Shown here one piece after another: positions 1-9,900 of a DNA stretch of 64,000 nucleotides (position 1 is its first letter; every line of letters starts with the position of its first letter). The translations under genes and the position numbers were made by a program. The DNA comes from OMIW01 sp044235645 (GTDB taxonomy: Bacteria; Bdellovibrionota_C; UBA2361; OMIW01): the NCBI GenBank assembly GCA_044235645.1, contig JBIIHQ010000001.1, forward strand, positions 310,001-374,000. Reading direction: 5' to 3'. The notes under the pieces are model-generated. The model saw only the letters and a program-made list of their open reading frames with translations, did not search any database and was not told the DNA's origin.

Positions 1-570
1 GATTGCTCGCTCGGCTACAGTACCTCGAGGTACCTCGCGCACTTTGTACCCAACGTGCTCATACCCCGCGACGAGCGACTCATGGAAATAATAGGTAGCA
101 GCGAAGCTCATCCGTCGCTCGCTATCCTGGGTGTAAATTTCCTCCCACGGGGGGAGTAGCCATACCTCCGCCTCATAGCGATATTCGTGGGCGGCTCGCT
201 CGAAGTGAGGAAGTTCCATGCCAGCGGTCGCGGCATAAGCGAGGCAGTCGGGGATCCCTCGATCATAGAAGATCGGTCCGCTCGAGGCCTCGGTGGTCGT
301 CTCTGCAGCTTTGAACTGGCCGATCGATCGGGAAAGGAGGAGCTCCAAAAACAAGCGGGTATCGCGCTCCCATACCCCATCGCCATCAATGGCCCGTTGT
401 TCCGCGATAATCTCGCGTGCGGGTTCGGCAATGCAGGCGAGTCCTTGGGCACGGAGGGCGTTGATAAGGGTAGTTTTTCCGGTTCCCGGGGCACCCGTGA
501 TGATTATTCGCTTGGGAGCTAATGGCATCACAGGAGATTCTTCGGGATTGGAATCGTTTAATTCAGGCAT
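1..570 (-). CDS. AAA_28-type P-loop ATPase/kinase (partial, C-terminus cut by window edge)
   Basis: The reading frame runs off the left edge of the window, so only about the first 190 residues are visible. Near the N-terminus is a clear Walker A, ITGAPGTGKTTL, followed by segments rich in acidic and aromatic residues, including FYDRGIPDCLAYA, which resembles a Walker B/lid region. This fits the AAA_28 / NTPase_1-like family of small ATPases (predicted nucleotide or small-molecule kinases). The substrate is not inferable. I chose the ATG at 570 (MPELNDSNPEE...). In-frame ATGs also exist at 528 and further upstream, and none has a convincing Shine-Dalgarno sequence. It lies on the same strand as and downstream of lipA, about 90 bases away, but need not share its function. 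Confidence 0.75.
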   Translation of the reverse strand, partial: MPELNDSNPEESPVMPLAPKRIIITGAPGTGKTTLINALRAQGLACIAEPAREIIAEQRAIDGDGVWERDTRLFLELLLSRSIGQFKAAETTTEASSGPIFYDRGIPDCLAYAATAGMELPHFERAAHEYRYEAEVWLLPPWEEIYTQDSERRMSFAATYYFHESLVAGYEHVGYKVREVPRGTVAERAI

Positions 571-623
571 GATAGTGAGTATGACCATGAGCGCCCTGCT
601 CATGTGAGGACCGAGTTAATCTG

Positions 624-639
624 GCATACTAATGTATGC
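624..639. promoter_or_regulatory. 16-bp perfect palindrome between lipA and the P-loop ATPase
   Basis: GCATAC and GTATGC arms flank a TAAT centre, giving a perfect 16-bp inverted repeat. No T-tract follows on either strand, so an operator or mRNA hairpin is more likely than a terminator. It sits about 55 bases upstream of the chosen start of the downstream gene. Function is inferred only from position. Confidence 0.3.
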
Positions 640-662
640 GCCCGGGCGAATTGGTAGGGAAA

Positions 663-1583
663 CTAGCGCGGACTCTCAACGGTATGCTTCCACGCATGAT
701 AAGAACTGCGCACAAGTGGGCCTGATTCGACAAAGGAGAAACCTCTGGCAAGTCCTTCCTCTTCGTATTCCTTGAACTCCTCTGGCGTCACAAATTCCCG
801 TACTGGAAGTTGTCGCTCGGAGGGGCGCAGGTACTGGCCTATCGTCATTATATCAACGTGAGAAGCTCGCAGATCGTCCATAAGAGCGAGGACCTCATCC
901 TTCGTTTCGCCGAGCCCGACCATGATTCCTGATTTGGTAAGGACCGATGGGGCGAGTTGTTTGGCTGTTTTAAGAATTGTCAATGACCTAATATAGCCAG
1001 CTCCCGGACGTACTTTGCGGTAGAGGCGGGGCACGGTTTCGACGTTGTGATTGAGGACATCGATACCGGTTGCCATGATGATTTCAAGGTCGTCGAGATT
1101 CCCCTGCAGATCGGGAATAAGAAGCTCGATTCGGCAATCGGGGGCATGGTGTTGTATCGCTGCGACAGTCTTAGCGAAGTGATCAGCACCGTTGTTAGGT
1201 TGATCGTCGCGATCTACCGAGGTAATAACAGCATGTTTCAGCTTGAGGTCGCGCACGGCTCGGCCGACTCGCTCCGGTTCGAGCGGGTCGAGTGGTTGGA
1301 GCGATTCGGCTAATCCCTCTTCGACGGTACCCTTTTTTACCGAGCAGAAGTGGCATTTGCGGGTGCAGAGGTCACCCATTATCATAAAAGTGGCGGTCGC
1401 GTGGGACCAACACTCGCCGATATTGGGGCAGCGAGCTTCCTCGCAGACGGTGTGAAGCCGGAGACCCTTTACGATATTGTGAGTCGCCATGTAATCAGGC
1501 GAGCCAGGGGCTTTGACCTTCAGCCACGGCGGCTTTGGAGGGGCGGTGCCGTCCTTCCTGAATCGACCGATCGGTATCGCCAT
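663..1583 (-). CDS. lipA: lipoyl synthase
   Basis: LipA is a radical-SAM enzyme that inserts two sulfur atoms at C6 and C8 of the protein-bound octanoyl group to make the lipoyl cofactor. All family hallmarks are visible: the auxiliary-cluster cysteines in CEEARCPNIGECW (C47, C52, C58), the radical-SAM motif CTRKCHFC (C73, C77, C80) and the C-terminal RSSYHAW segment carrying the serine ligand. At 306 residues it is of normal length. The ATG at 1583 is preceded by AAGGGGG at good spacing. It begins 22 bases after the stop of pdhC on the same strand. Its product would modify the lipoyl domain of that E2 protein, so co-transcription makes biochemical sense. No lipB is present here. Confidence 0.97.
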   Translation of the reverse strand: MAIPIGRFRKDGTAPPKPPWLKVKAPGSPDYMATHNIVKGLRLHTVCEEARCPNIGECWSHATATFMIMGDLCTRKCHFCSVKKGTVEEGLAESLQPLDPLEPERVGRAVRDLKLKHAVITSVDRDDQPNNGADHFAKTVAAIQHHAPDCRIELLIPDLQGNLDDLEIIMATGIDVLNHNVETVPRLYRKVRPGAGYIRSLTILKTAKQLAPSVLTKSGIMVGLGETKDEVLALMDDLRASHVDIMTIGQYLRPSERQLPVREFVTPEEFKEYEEEGLARGFSFVESGPLVRSSYHAWKHTVESPR

Positions 1584-1605
1584 GGGTTCCCCCTTCGTTT
1601 ATCCG

Positions 1606-2901
1606 TTACGGCAAAAGCAGAATCGAGGGATTTTCGAGCGCTTCGGTGAAGTGCTTGAGCCAAGTCCCTGCCATGACGCCGTCGATGATACGGTGATCGA
1701 CCGAGAGGGTCACCCGCATCTGCTTACCGATGATGATTACCCCACTTCGAACGACCGGCTCTTCACGAATCGAACTCACCGCGAGCACCGCTCCCTGACC
1801 TGGGTTAATAAGAGCGGTGAAGCTCTCGATATTATACATTCCCATGTTCGAGATACTGAAGGTCCCGCCAACAAGATCAGTTGGTGACGGGCGGCCCGCG
1901 CGGGCGCGCTCAACTGCCGCTCGTGATTCAAAAACGATATCAGCGAGCGAGAGTTTATCGGTGGAGCGGATCACCGGAATGAGCAGTCCATCGTCGATGG
2001 CCGTGATGATGCCGATATTGATATCATGGGGCTGAAAGAGCATGCCATCGCGCATCGCAGCGTTGACCCGCGGTTCTCGCGCGAGAGCGTAGGCGGCCGC
2101 TTTGATGACGAGGTGATTCACGCTGATACCCTTAAACTCGGAGCGCGCTTTGAGCAACTCACGAAGCTTAACAGCATCGTCCATCGCAACGGTTGCAGTG
2201 GTAAAAAAGTGGGGCGACTGGGTGACCGTCTCTTGCATCCGGCGTGCGATAGTTTCGCGCATCTTCGAGAGGGGGGTAAGGGTGCCACCGCCGATGGGGG
2301 TGGGGGCTGGTGCGGCTTGGGAGGCGGCCGGTGCTGTTGGTGAAGCAGGAGCTGGGGATGGCGCGACCGGAGCCGAACCTTGCGCTGTTGTCGAGGTATC
2401 CTTAACCCCGAGATCCTTGCTCACGATGCGGCCAGCGGGCCCCGTTCCCGTGATGGTGCTCAAATTGATGTGGTGCTGTTCGGCAAGTTTCTTTGCGAGA
2501 GGCGATGCCTTAATACGATCGGAGGATGAAGTCGTGACTGGCGTAGCGGGAGATGCCGGTGCCGTCGCTGGTTGCGAAGCGGGCGCAGGTTGTGACGGAG
2601 CAGCCGGGGCGGTAGCAGGAGCAGTCGTGCTAGGCGACGCCGTACCACCACCAACCGCCTCACCCGGCTCTCCAATTACCGCGATTATTTCACCAACGGT
2701 TGCCGAGGAACCTGCTGGAACGACTACTTTAAGAAGAGTTCCTTGCTGAAACGCCTCGATCTCAAGATTTGCCTTTTCAGTCTCCACTTCAGCGAGGACA
2801 TCCCCTCGTTTGACCGTATCTCCCTCTTTCTTGTTCCACGAGAGGATCTTTCCTGCGTTCATCGTGTCGCTGAGCTGGGGCATTTTAATTTCGAAGGCCA
2901 T
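1606..2901 (-). CDS. pdhC: dihydrolipoamide acetyltransferase (E2 of pyruvate dehydrogenase complex)
   Basis: This is the E2 core subunit that transfers the acetyl group from lipoyl-lysine to CoA. The 431 residues hold one N-terminal lipoyl domain with the lipoylated lysine in VETEKANLEIE (K43), an Ala/Pro/Thr-rich linker (about 80-130), a peripheral subunit-binding domain starting near IKASPLAKKLAEQ, a second Ala/Pro linker, and the C-terminal catalytic domain ending in DHRIIDG (H403, D407). The single lipoyl domain and the sequence style favour pyruvate over 2-oxoglutarate specificity, though that is an inference. No E1 or E3 genes are in the window. The start ATG at 2901 lacks a strong Shine-Dalgarno sequence. 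lipA follows after 22 bases. Confidence 0.93.
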   Translation of the reverse strand: MAFEIKMPQLSDTMNAGKILSWNKKEGDTVKRGDVLAEVETEKANLEIEAFQQGTLLKVVVPAGSSATVGEIIAVIGEPGEAVGGGTASPSTTAPATAPAAPSQPAPASQPATAPASPATPVTTSSSDRIKASPLAKKLAEQHHINLSTITGTGPAGRIVSKDLGVKDTSTTAQGSAPVAPSPAPASPTAPAASQAAPAPTPIGGGTLTPLSKMRETIARRMQETVTQSPHFFTTATVAMDDAVKLRELLKARSEFKGISVNHLVIKAAAYALAREPRVNAAMRDGMLFQPHDINIGIITAIDDGLLIPVIRSTDKLSLADIVFESRAAVERARAGRPSPTDLVGGTFSISNMGMYNIESFTALINPGQGAVLAVSSIREEPVVRSGVIIIGKQMRVTLSVDHRIIDGVMAGTWLKHFTEALENPSILLLP

Positions 2902-3254
2902 GGGGCGATGCTCGTAAAGGATGACGTTTGCGTTTGAAGTAATTGATCATAGGCACCGCGGCGAGGGCAAGAAGTGCCGTCGGGCTCGATACCACTGAAG
3001 TTAAGCCGGGATGATAGATTATTTGCGGGTTGGGAACAAATGGTGGGGGTGAACGGGAATTCTAGCTGTGGGCCGGTTGTTGAGATCGGCCAGAGGACGG
3101 AGACAAGGATCAGGCTCAAACTGGCGCAAACCACCATGAGGACAGCGAGCTCCCCCTCTTCCTCCTTTTTCCCTTTATTCGTCGTGGCTAAGAACCAAAG
3201 GGTAGCGCAGGCGGTGAGTAACTCCAGATGGAGTAGACCGAGAGCGTGATCCAT
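2859..3254 (-). CDS. possible small two-helix membrane protein
   Basis: This 131-residue frame begins at an ATG at 3254 (MDHALGLLHLELL...) and overlaps the start of pdhC by 43 bases. It has two hydrophobic segments, ELLTACATLWFLA and LAVLMVVCASLSLILVSVLW, separated by a charged loop rich in Lys and Glu. That hydrophobic-charged-hydrophobic pattern is typical of real inner-membrane proteins and less so of random frames. There is no Shine-Dalgarno sequence, and the C-terminal third is nondescript. I recognise no family. It may be a true gene ahead of pdhC, or a chance frame. Confidence 0.35.
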   Translation of the reverse strand: MDHALGLLHLELLTACATLWFLATTNKGKKEEEGELAVLMVVCASLSLILVSVLWPISTTGPQLEFPFTPTICSQPANNLSSRLNFSGIEPDGTSCPRRGAYDQLLQTQTSSFTSIAPWPSKLKCPSSATR

Positions 3255-3999
3255 TTTAAAACGCGTATGCAATGACTTTACCCCCCTCGGGAAAGTCCAT
3301 CCTCCAACAAATTCTCCTAATGCGGGTGGCAGAAATGGCCGCCAAAATGCCTCAGTGCATCAATGCTTCTGTAATGTCATGAAAAAACAGGGGCTTTCTC
3401 CCCCTCGGGGTGCGAAGACCGGGGTAGAGTGCTACGGTGAGGACCCTGGGTGCGCGGACCTCCGGTCCCGATGGAAGGACGGCGGGCTTTCGGAGAGACA
3501 CCGGGAATGGAGGCAAAGCCGAGATGCTCTCGACCCCGCGGCGCTCTTCCTGAGGGGGAAGGCCTGTGGGGATTGTTTGAGACCTTTGGGGGTAAGGTGA
3601 GTCACCCGCAGGCGATTGAACCTGATGCGGCCCGATCAGCCACCATTGCCAACCATCCGGCTGTGACGATGATTATCACGCCCTATCTATCCAGTACCTT
3701 GAGGAAGCTGATGACGGCGATGAAGCTAAGTCCCAACACAATCAGGCTATGGTAGGCTTGGATTGCAGCAGGTAGGCAGCCCCAACTTACCACTTTGGCG
3801 CCTCTGGGCATCCAAGTAGCGTTCGAGAGAAACATAAATGAGAACTAATCGCATCTCATCTACTCACCCTCTACGACCGTCAGTTACCAGTGCCGAGAAC
3901 AATACCCCATGAAGCTTCTTCCGCCCATCCTGCGCCCCAATGCATAATCCCGCAGTAAGTTCGAACTCAACTACGCCCCCGGTCACCACAAAAGGCACC
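3255..3999. other. intergenic region with GC-rich, structured segment
   Basis: No protein gene is convincing here. Positions 3390-3640 are GC-rich with short hairpins such as GGACC-TCC-GGTCC, and the segment ends on the minus strand in a terminator-like element. It matches neither RNase P RNA, tmRNA nor SRP RNA by the motifs I know. A 42-codon minus-strand frame (3683-3811) has one hydrophobic stretch, SLIVLGLSFIAVISFLKVL, and no ribosome binding site. It is noted only as a possibility. The promoter of the downstream macroglobulin gene should lie in the right part. Confidence 0.4.
3382..3404 (-). terminator. weak Rho-independent terminator candidate on the minus strand
   Basis: Read on the minus strand, GGGG and CCCC arms enclose a short A-rich loop, followed after two bases by six T residues. 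The stem is short, so this is a weak candidate. It would end a minus-strand transcript coming from the GC-rich segment at about 3400-3800. Confidence 0.3.
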
Positions 4000-6900
4000 A
4001 TGACACAAGACATTCGCCTGATATCGCTTCGCAGCGTTGCCCTTTTTCTCCTACTCCTCCTGACGACTGCCTTCTTCTCAACGCGCATAACCCCAACCCT
4101 TCTCTTTCTCTCGCACGGCAGCCTCCCCGATTACGGGGCGGGATTGCTTGTCGTGAATTTTCCGGAAGAGGTAGCTCCTTTTGGTGAGGCTGATCACTCG
4201 CCCTCGAATATCCTTGACCCTGCCGTTGCTCCACACATTACTCCGGCAATAGCGGGTTCGTGGCGGTGGCAGGATGGGACCCGGCTCGTGTTTCGGGCGG
4301 AAGCGCCGCACCTCGATCTCTTGCCGGAGAAGAGGTACGAGGTTGATTTAACAAAGGTTGCTTTCCGCCAAGGCAAATCAATCGAGCGTGAACCCCTTTC
4401 AATAACCTTGCCGCCCTTACGATTGACTACCGTTTCGTGTGAGTGGCGAGATATCTCAGATGAACCACCGCCGCGGCGCGTGTTTGCGCCCGTGGTAACA
4501 GCGAATTATCCGGTTTACCTCCCGTCTGTTTCGAATGGACCGCAGTTAAAGGTGGGAGAGGGAGGTCAGCTCGGATACTCGCTGGGATATCGAACGCAGT
4601 ACGCATTTTCACTCGATAGTAATCCTATTGTCATTCCCGCGCGGGATAGCGTGGTTGAGATGACATTTCCATCGGGCACGGTGGTGCTTTATCAGCACGA
4701 CGGCCCCACTGTTGCTCATAGCGGTGCATCTGCATGTTCGCGTCCGCTGCTGCGAGCTGAGTGGACTCGAATGGAGTTGCTGAAACTTCCCGTTGCGAAC
4801 TCGATGGCGGTATCAGTCGATGAAGCTCCTTCCGAAAAGCCACACAACTATCGAATATCGGTAAACCTCTCCGACGATGGAGAACCCATCGGAGTGCGCG
4901 GCCCTGCGGGAGGTGAGGTGACCGAAGGAATCGACCTCACTCCGGCGCACAAAGGAAGGTGGAGGTTTGATGACCAAAATATGCTCGTCTTTACTCCTGA
5001 TGCGCCCTTTCAGCTGGGGGAGAAGTTTTCGGTAACAGTTACAAAATTTCCGGGACTTGAACTCCCGAAGCCCCTCACTTTTGCCGGCGAGATCCCCGCC
5101 CCGACCGTTGAAATTACCGATGCGGCACTGTTTGTTGATCCAATTAATCCAGCGATGAGACGGTTGACGGCAACGGTCGATCTTTCACATCCGTTTTTGG
5201 CAGGTTCGCTTGAATCGCGGGTGCAGATGGCGCATCGATATGGCCTAAATGGGGTGGATGTGCCGGTGTCGTTTGAGGTTAGCTACGACGAAAAAGATAC
5301 AACCATTGCGTACCTTAAAAGTGCACCGATTGAGGTGCGGGATGAGCCAGGGTTGGGAGTAGTATTTGTCGATCGGGGGGTAATGGCCCGCGATGATCGT
5401 GTTGGGACTCAGTATCGAGATACAAGAGTAATATCGATACCAAGCCGCTCCGAAATTTTCACGGTGGCGAACGCCGAACTTGCTGATCTCGTCAAACCAA
5501 ATGGCGATGTCGAGCGGATACTCGCGTTGAAAACCTCGGCTCCTGTCGACGATATCAGAACGTTGACCTCAAATCTGGAGCTTCGTATTCTTCCGAATTG
5601 TGATGCTTCTTTCGAGGCGCGTTCGCCGCTTTGTAAGGAGAAAGACCTTACGACTTGGACGAGTCCGCAAGAAGTTGATTCGCGTGTTGAGGCGATCAGC
5701 GAGCAGGTACCCGTCACCTTCACCAAAAGTGATGGAGGTGCGCAGACGACCCTTTTCTTCTCCCTGATTGCCCCGGAAAAGCGGCAAATGCTGGTCACAA
5801 TCCGCGCTGGTGCGTTAGCACGGGGCGGCTTTTCGTTGACGAAAAATGCTCGATTTGTGCTTGAAGTTGGTCGGCTCAAGAGAGAGCTCAAGATTATGCA
5901 CGACGGTGCTCTTTTGAGCTTTTCAGGAGATAAAAAATTAGGACTAGCATCGCGAGGGGTCTCAGATATTCGGGTAGGTTTGCGTCGGATTCCGGCGACG
6001 AATGCGGGACTTTTTTCGTCGTTAACATCTGGCAAGTTTAAGAATCCTTCGTTCTCGGTCGACCTCGATACGCTTGCTGAGGAGTTTTCGTATGAGGAGC
6101 CAGTTGGTGCGCCGATTGCGAAGGTCGATTCCTCGGTAAAGGATAAAAAAGCCGGCGAACCAGAGGGGGAATTGTCGCGAAGGTACTCATTTATCGACTT
6201 CTCGAAGTTCATGGCGAAACAGAGTCCTCCACGGGGACTATTTCTGCTTACCGTGCGCTCAAAGGGAGAGCTTCCTCTGGCGCCTAATGTCACGTTTCTT
6301 GATGAGCGAGAGGCAGAAAAGGTCAAGAAGCGGTACTCTGAGAAAATTAAGCGTGTTGAACGGTGCGAAGGCTCGAGTCCTGAAGATAATGGTGAGGAAG
6401 CATCCGAGCAGACCCTGTGTGATCAGCGGGTCGTGCTTATCACCGATCTTGGACTTGTTGCAAAAAGGGGAGCAAACGGTGAGCAAGATCTGTATGTGAT
6501 GTCATTTCGTTCCGGAAAGCCGGTAGAGGGGGCGGCAATATCGCTTCTGGGCAAGAACGGAATGCCGATATTTTCCGAGGTTTCAGGGGTAGATGGCCAT
6601 GTTCACTTCCCTTCGGCGGAGACCTTTATTCAAGAGCGTGAACCAACGACCTATACGGTCAAGAAGGACGGCGATTTTTCATTTCTTCCGTATGAACGCC
6701 ACGATCGTAGGATGAACCTTTCTCGATTTGACACGGGAGGGGTGTTTAATAGTGAGGAGTTTAACTCGCTTCAGGGATATATTTTCTCCGATCGAGGGAT
6801 CTATCGACCGGGCGAGCAGCTTCGACTTGGCATGGTCGTGCGAAAAAACGGGTGGGTGCCATTGCCGCAAGGGCTTCCACTTGAGCTTGTTATTACCGAT

Positions 6901-9900
6901 CCACGCAACAAGGAGGTTCTAAAAAAGGCTGTTTCTTTTGATGCGAGTGGTTTCGCCGAGCTGCGCTGGGATAGTAATTCAGGAGGGGCGACCGGCACCT
7001 ATCAGGCATCCCTACACCTGATGGGCGCGAACAAAGGAGATCGCCTCGCTCAGATAGGAGTGGTCTCGTTCCGCATCGACGAGTTCCAGCCGGATCGACT
7101 GAACGTGAAAAGTGAGATTGTCGGTGGTGCGGAGATGGTAACGGTACCTCATGATGCGAAAGCAAAAGTAACGGTACGTAATCTATTCGGGTCGCCCGCC
7201 GCAGGAACAATCGCGCAGGCTGAAATTACGGTTCGCCCGTGGGAGGGGATCTTGACTTCCTATCCGGGTTATCAGTTCCGAAGGACTACGCGAGACGATC
7301 TTCCCGTGGTTGCAGAAAAGCTCGGCGAGGTGACGACCTCACCAGAAGGAGAGGCGGTATTTTCCCTTGGACTGGAGAGGTATCGAGAGCCTATCTTTGC
7401 ATTTACTGTTGCAGGGGAGGGATTTGAGAAGGGAACAGGCCGGTCGGTAGTGGCGGTGACCTCGGGAATTGCCTCTTCGCTCAGCCATTTGATCGGTTTT
7501 AAAGCTGATGGAGATCTCTCATTCGTACCAAAGGGCGCAGAGCGCTTTGTTGACCTTGTCGCGATTGATCGGGCGGGCGAGCGAAGTGCGTTTGATGGCT
7601 TGACCGCGCAGCGATTTGAACATCGTTACGAATCAACTCTCGTGCGTCAGCCAAATGGCCTTTATGCGTACCAGTCTGTTGAAAAAACGTTTCCACGGGA
7701 GCAATCATCTGTGTTGATATCGACGGGTGAGAATCGATTCCCACTTATCACCTCTGAGCCGGGGCGATATTCAATTGTGATATCAGATGCGCAAAAGCAG
7801 GAGTTTCTCTCATTTTCGTACACCGTAGCTGGGGAAGGAAATGTTACAAAGAGCTTGGAGCGAAATGCCGAGCTTTCGCTTGCTCTTAATAAAAAGGTCT
7901 ACTCGCCGGGAAGTGAGATAGAAGTTAATATCGTCGCTCCTTATAGTGGATCGGGGATTATCACCATCGAATCGGACCGGGTTCACACCCATCAGTGGTT
8001 CTCAACCAAGGAAACCTCGAGCACCCACCGAATTCGGGTGCCAAGCGACATGATCGGTAATGGCTATGTCTCGGTTGCGTTTGTGCGGGCGATTGATTCT
8101 GCTGAGATATTTATGAGCCCGTTGAGCTACGGGGTGGTGCCTTTTTCGGTATCTCGTACGAAATTTGAAGCACCCGTGACGATGACGGTGCCTCAGGAGG
8201 TTGTTCCGGGTGATGAGCTTCCGGTGACCCTCACCGTGGCGGAGAGGAGTAAGGTCGTCATGTTTGCGGTTGATGAAGGAATCTTGCAATTCGCTCGGTA
8301 CAAAAATCCTCAGCCACTCGACCACTTTTTTAGAAAGCGGGCGCTTCAGACTGATACCTTTCAGATACTCGATCTCATTCTCCCAGAGTTTGCCATCGTT
8401 CAGAAATTGAGCCGTACGGGAGGAGACGAGGATAGTGGAAACGGTAAATATAAGAATCCCTTTGCTCGCCGCCAAAAGGCTCCTGTTGCTTTTTGGTCGG
8501 GGATCGTGGAGTACGATAAGGGCTCTCATCAGATTTCGATCCCGATACCTGAGTACTTTAGTGGGGCGGTGCGGATCCTTGCAGTCACAGCGAGTCCTGA
8601 GCGTATTGGGACCGCAACAGGTTCCTCTCTGGCCAAAGGACCATTTGTCATTCAGCCGCAACAGCCGTATGCCGTCTCCCCTGGGGATGAGTTTGATGTC
8701 GGGGCGCTAATCGGGAACAACACCGACAGCACGGAACTTTCAGTGTCCGTCGTTGTGCCCGATGGGCTAGCGGTGACTTCGGAGAATCCGGTGCGTCTTG
8801 AGCTACCCAGGGGTGGTGATGCACCGATTCGTTTTCGGGTAAAGGCAGGTGAAACGCTGGGACCTGTTTCGATACGGTATACGGTATCGGGAGGCGAAAC
8901 TGGGGCGGCAGGCGCGGCATCATTCTCGAACACTGAGCTTATTTCGCTTCGACCGGCGCAGCCCTTTTTTGTGCAAAGCTCCCAAGGAACCCTCTCAATC
9001 GATGATCAGCGAGCGAAAAAAGAGGCCCGGTTTGAGACTAAGAGGAGGCTTTATCGGCCGTTTCGTGATGTGCAGGTCTCAGTGGCGACTACGCCGCTTG
9101 CTCTTCTCCGCGGAGTGGTCCGGTTCCTTCGTGATTATCCATATGGATGTACCGAGCAGATCGTTAGTCAGGCATTCCCGGCACTCGTTCTTGGGGGAAA
9201 TGACGAGCTGGGATTCTCGTCGACGGATACGGCCCGTTTTATCGAACGTGCTCTGAAAACACTTTCATCCCGACAACAAGATAGTGGTGGCTTTGGGCTT
9301 TGGACGCGGATCGGTGAGGTCGAACCATTCTATTCTGTGTACGGGACTCATTTCCTCGTTGAAGCTCGTAAACGGGGAGTCGAAGTACCTGAGTATATGT
9401 TCGATGAAGCGCTCCGTTATCTGCGCGAATACACCGCTTCGGTGCTCTACGATTGGAGTGGCTATCGAGCACAGGCTTATGCCCTGTATGTGCTTGCTCT
9501 TTCGGGTGAAGTAGTTACGGATAAACTTCGTCGGCTCGATGGACAGGTGAGGGAAGCAACGCCAAGTTATGAGGAGTATGGGCCGTGGATACGGTTCTTT
9601 CTTGCGGCGACCTATAAATTGCTCCATCTCGATGGCGATGCGGCGCGACTCTTCAGAGACGTGGGAGCAGAGTGGAAAAATACGGGTTTGATGCCAGCGG
9701 AGCTTGTGGTGAATCCCTCCCTTATGGGTCTTTATCTGCACCTGACTAATGCCCATTTTAGCGACACCTTTGGTGGCAGTAGTGGAGAGGGTGGCCAATT
9801 CTCTGGCTACCTCGCTGAGCTTGCTCAGGAGATGCTTAAAGGGCGTCCCAATTCCTTTAGCGGTTCGTTATCGCTCCTTGGGCTTGGTGGTCTCTGGGAT

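Noticed and set aside
2150..2749. 199-codon plus-strand frame opposite pdhC
   Set aside because: It is an Ala/Gly/Val-rich mirror of the Ala/Pro linkers of E2, not a real protein.
5409..6326. 305-codon minus-strand frame inside the macroglobulin gene
   Set aside because: It lies antisense to a gene with strong family motifs and is rich in Ser/Arg typical of a shadow frame.
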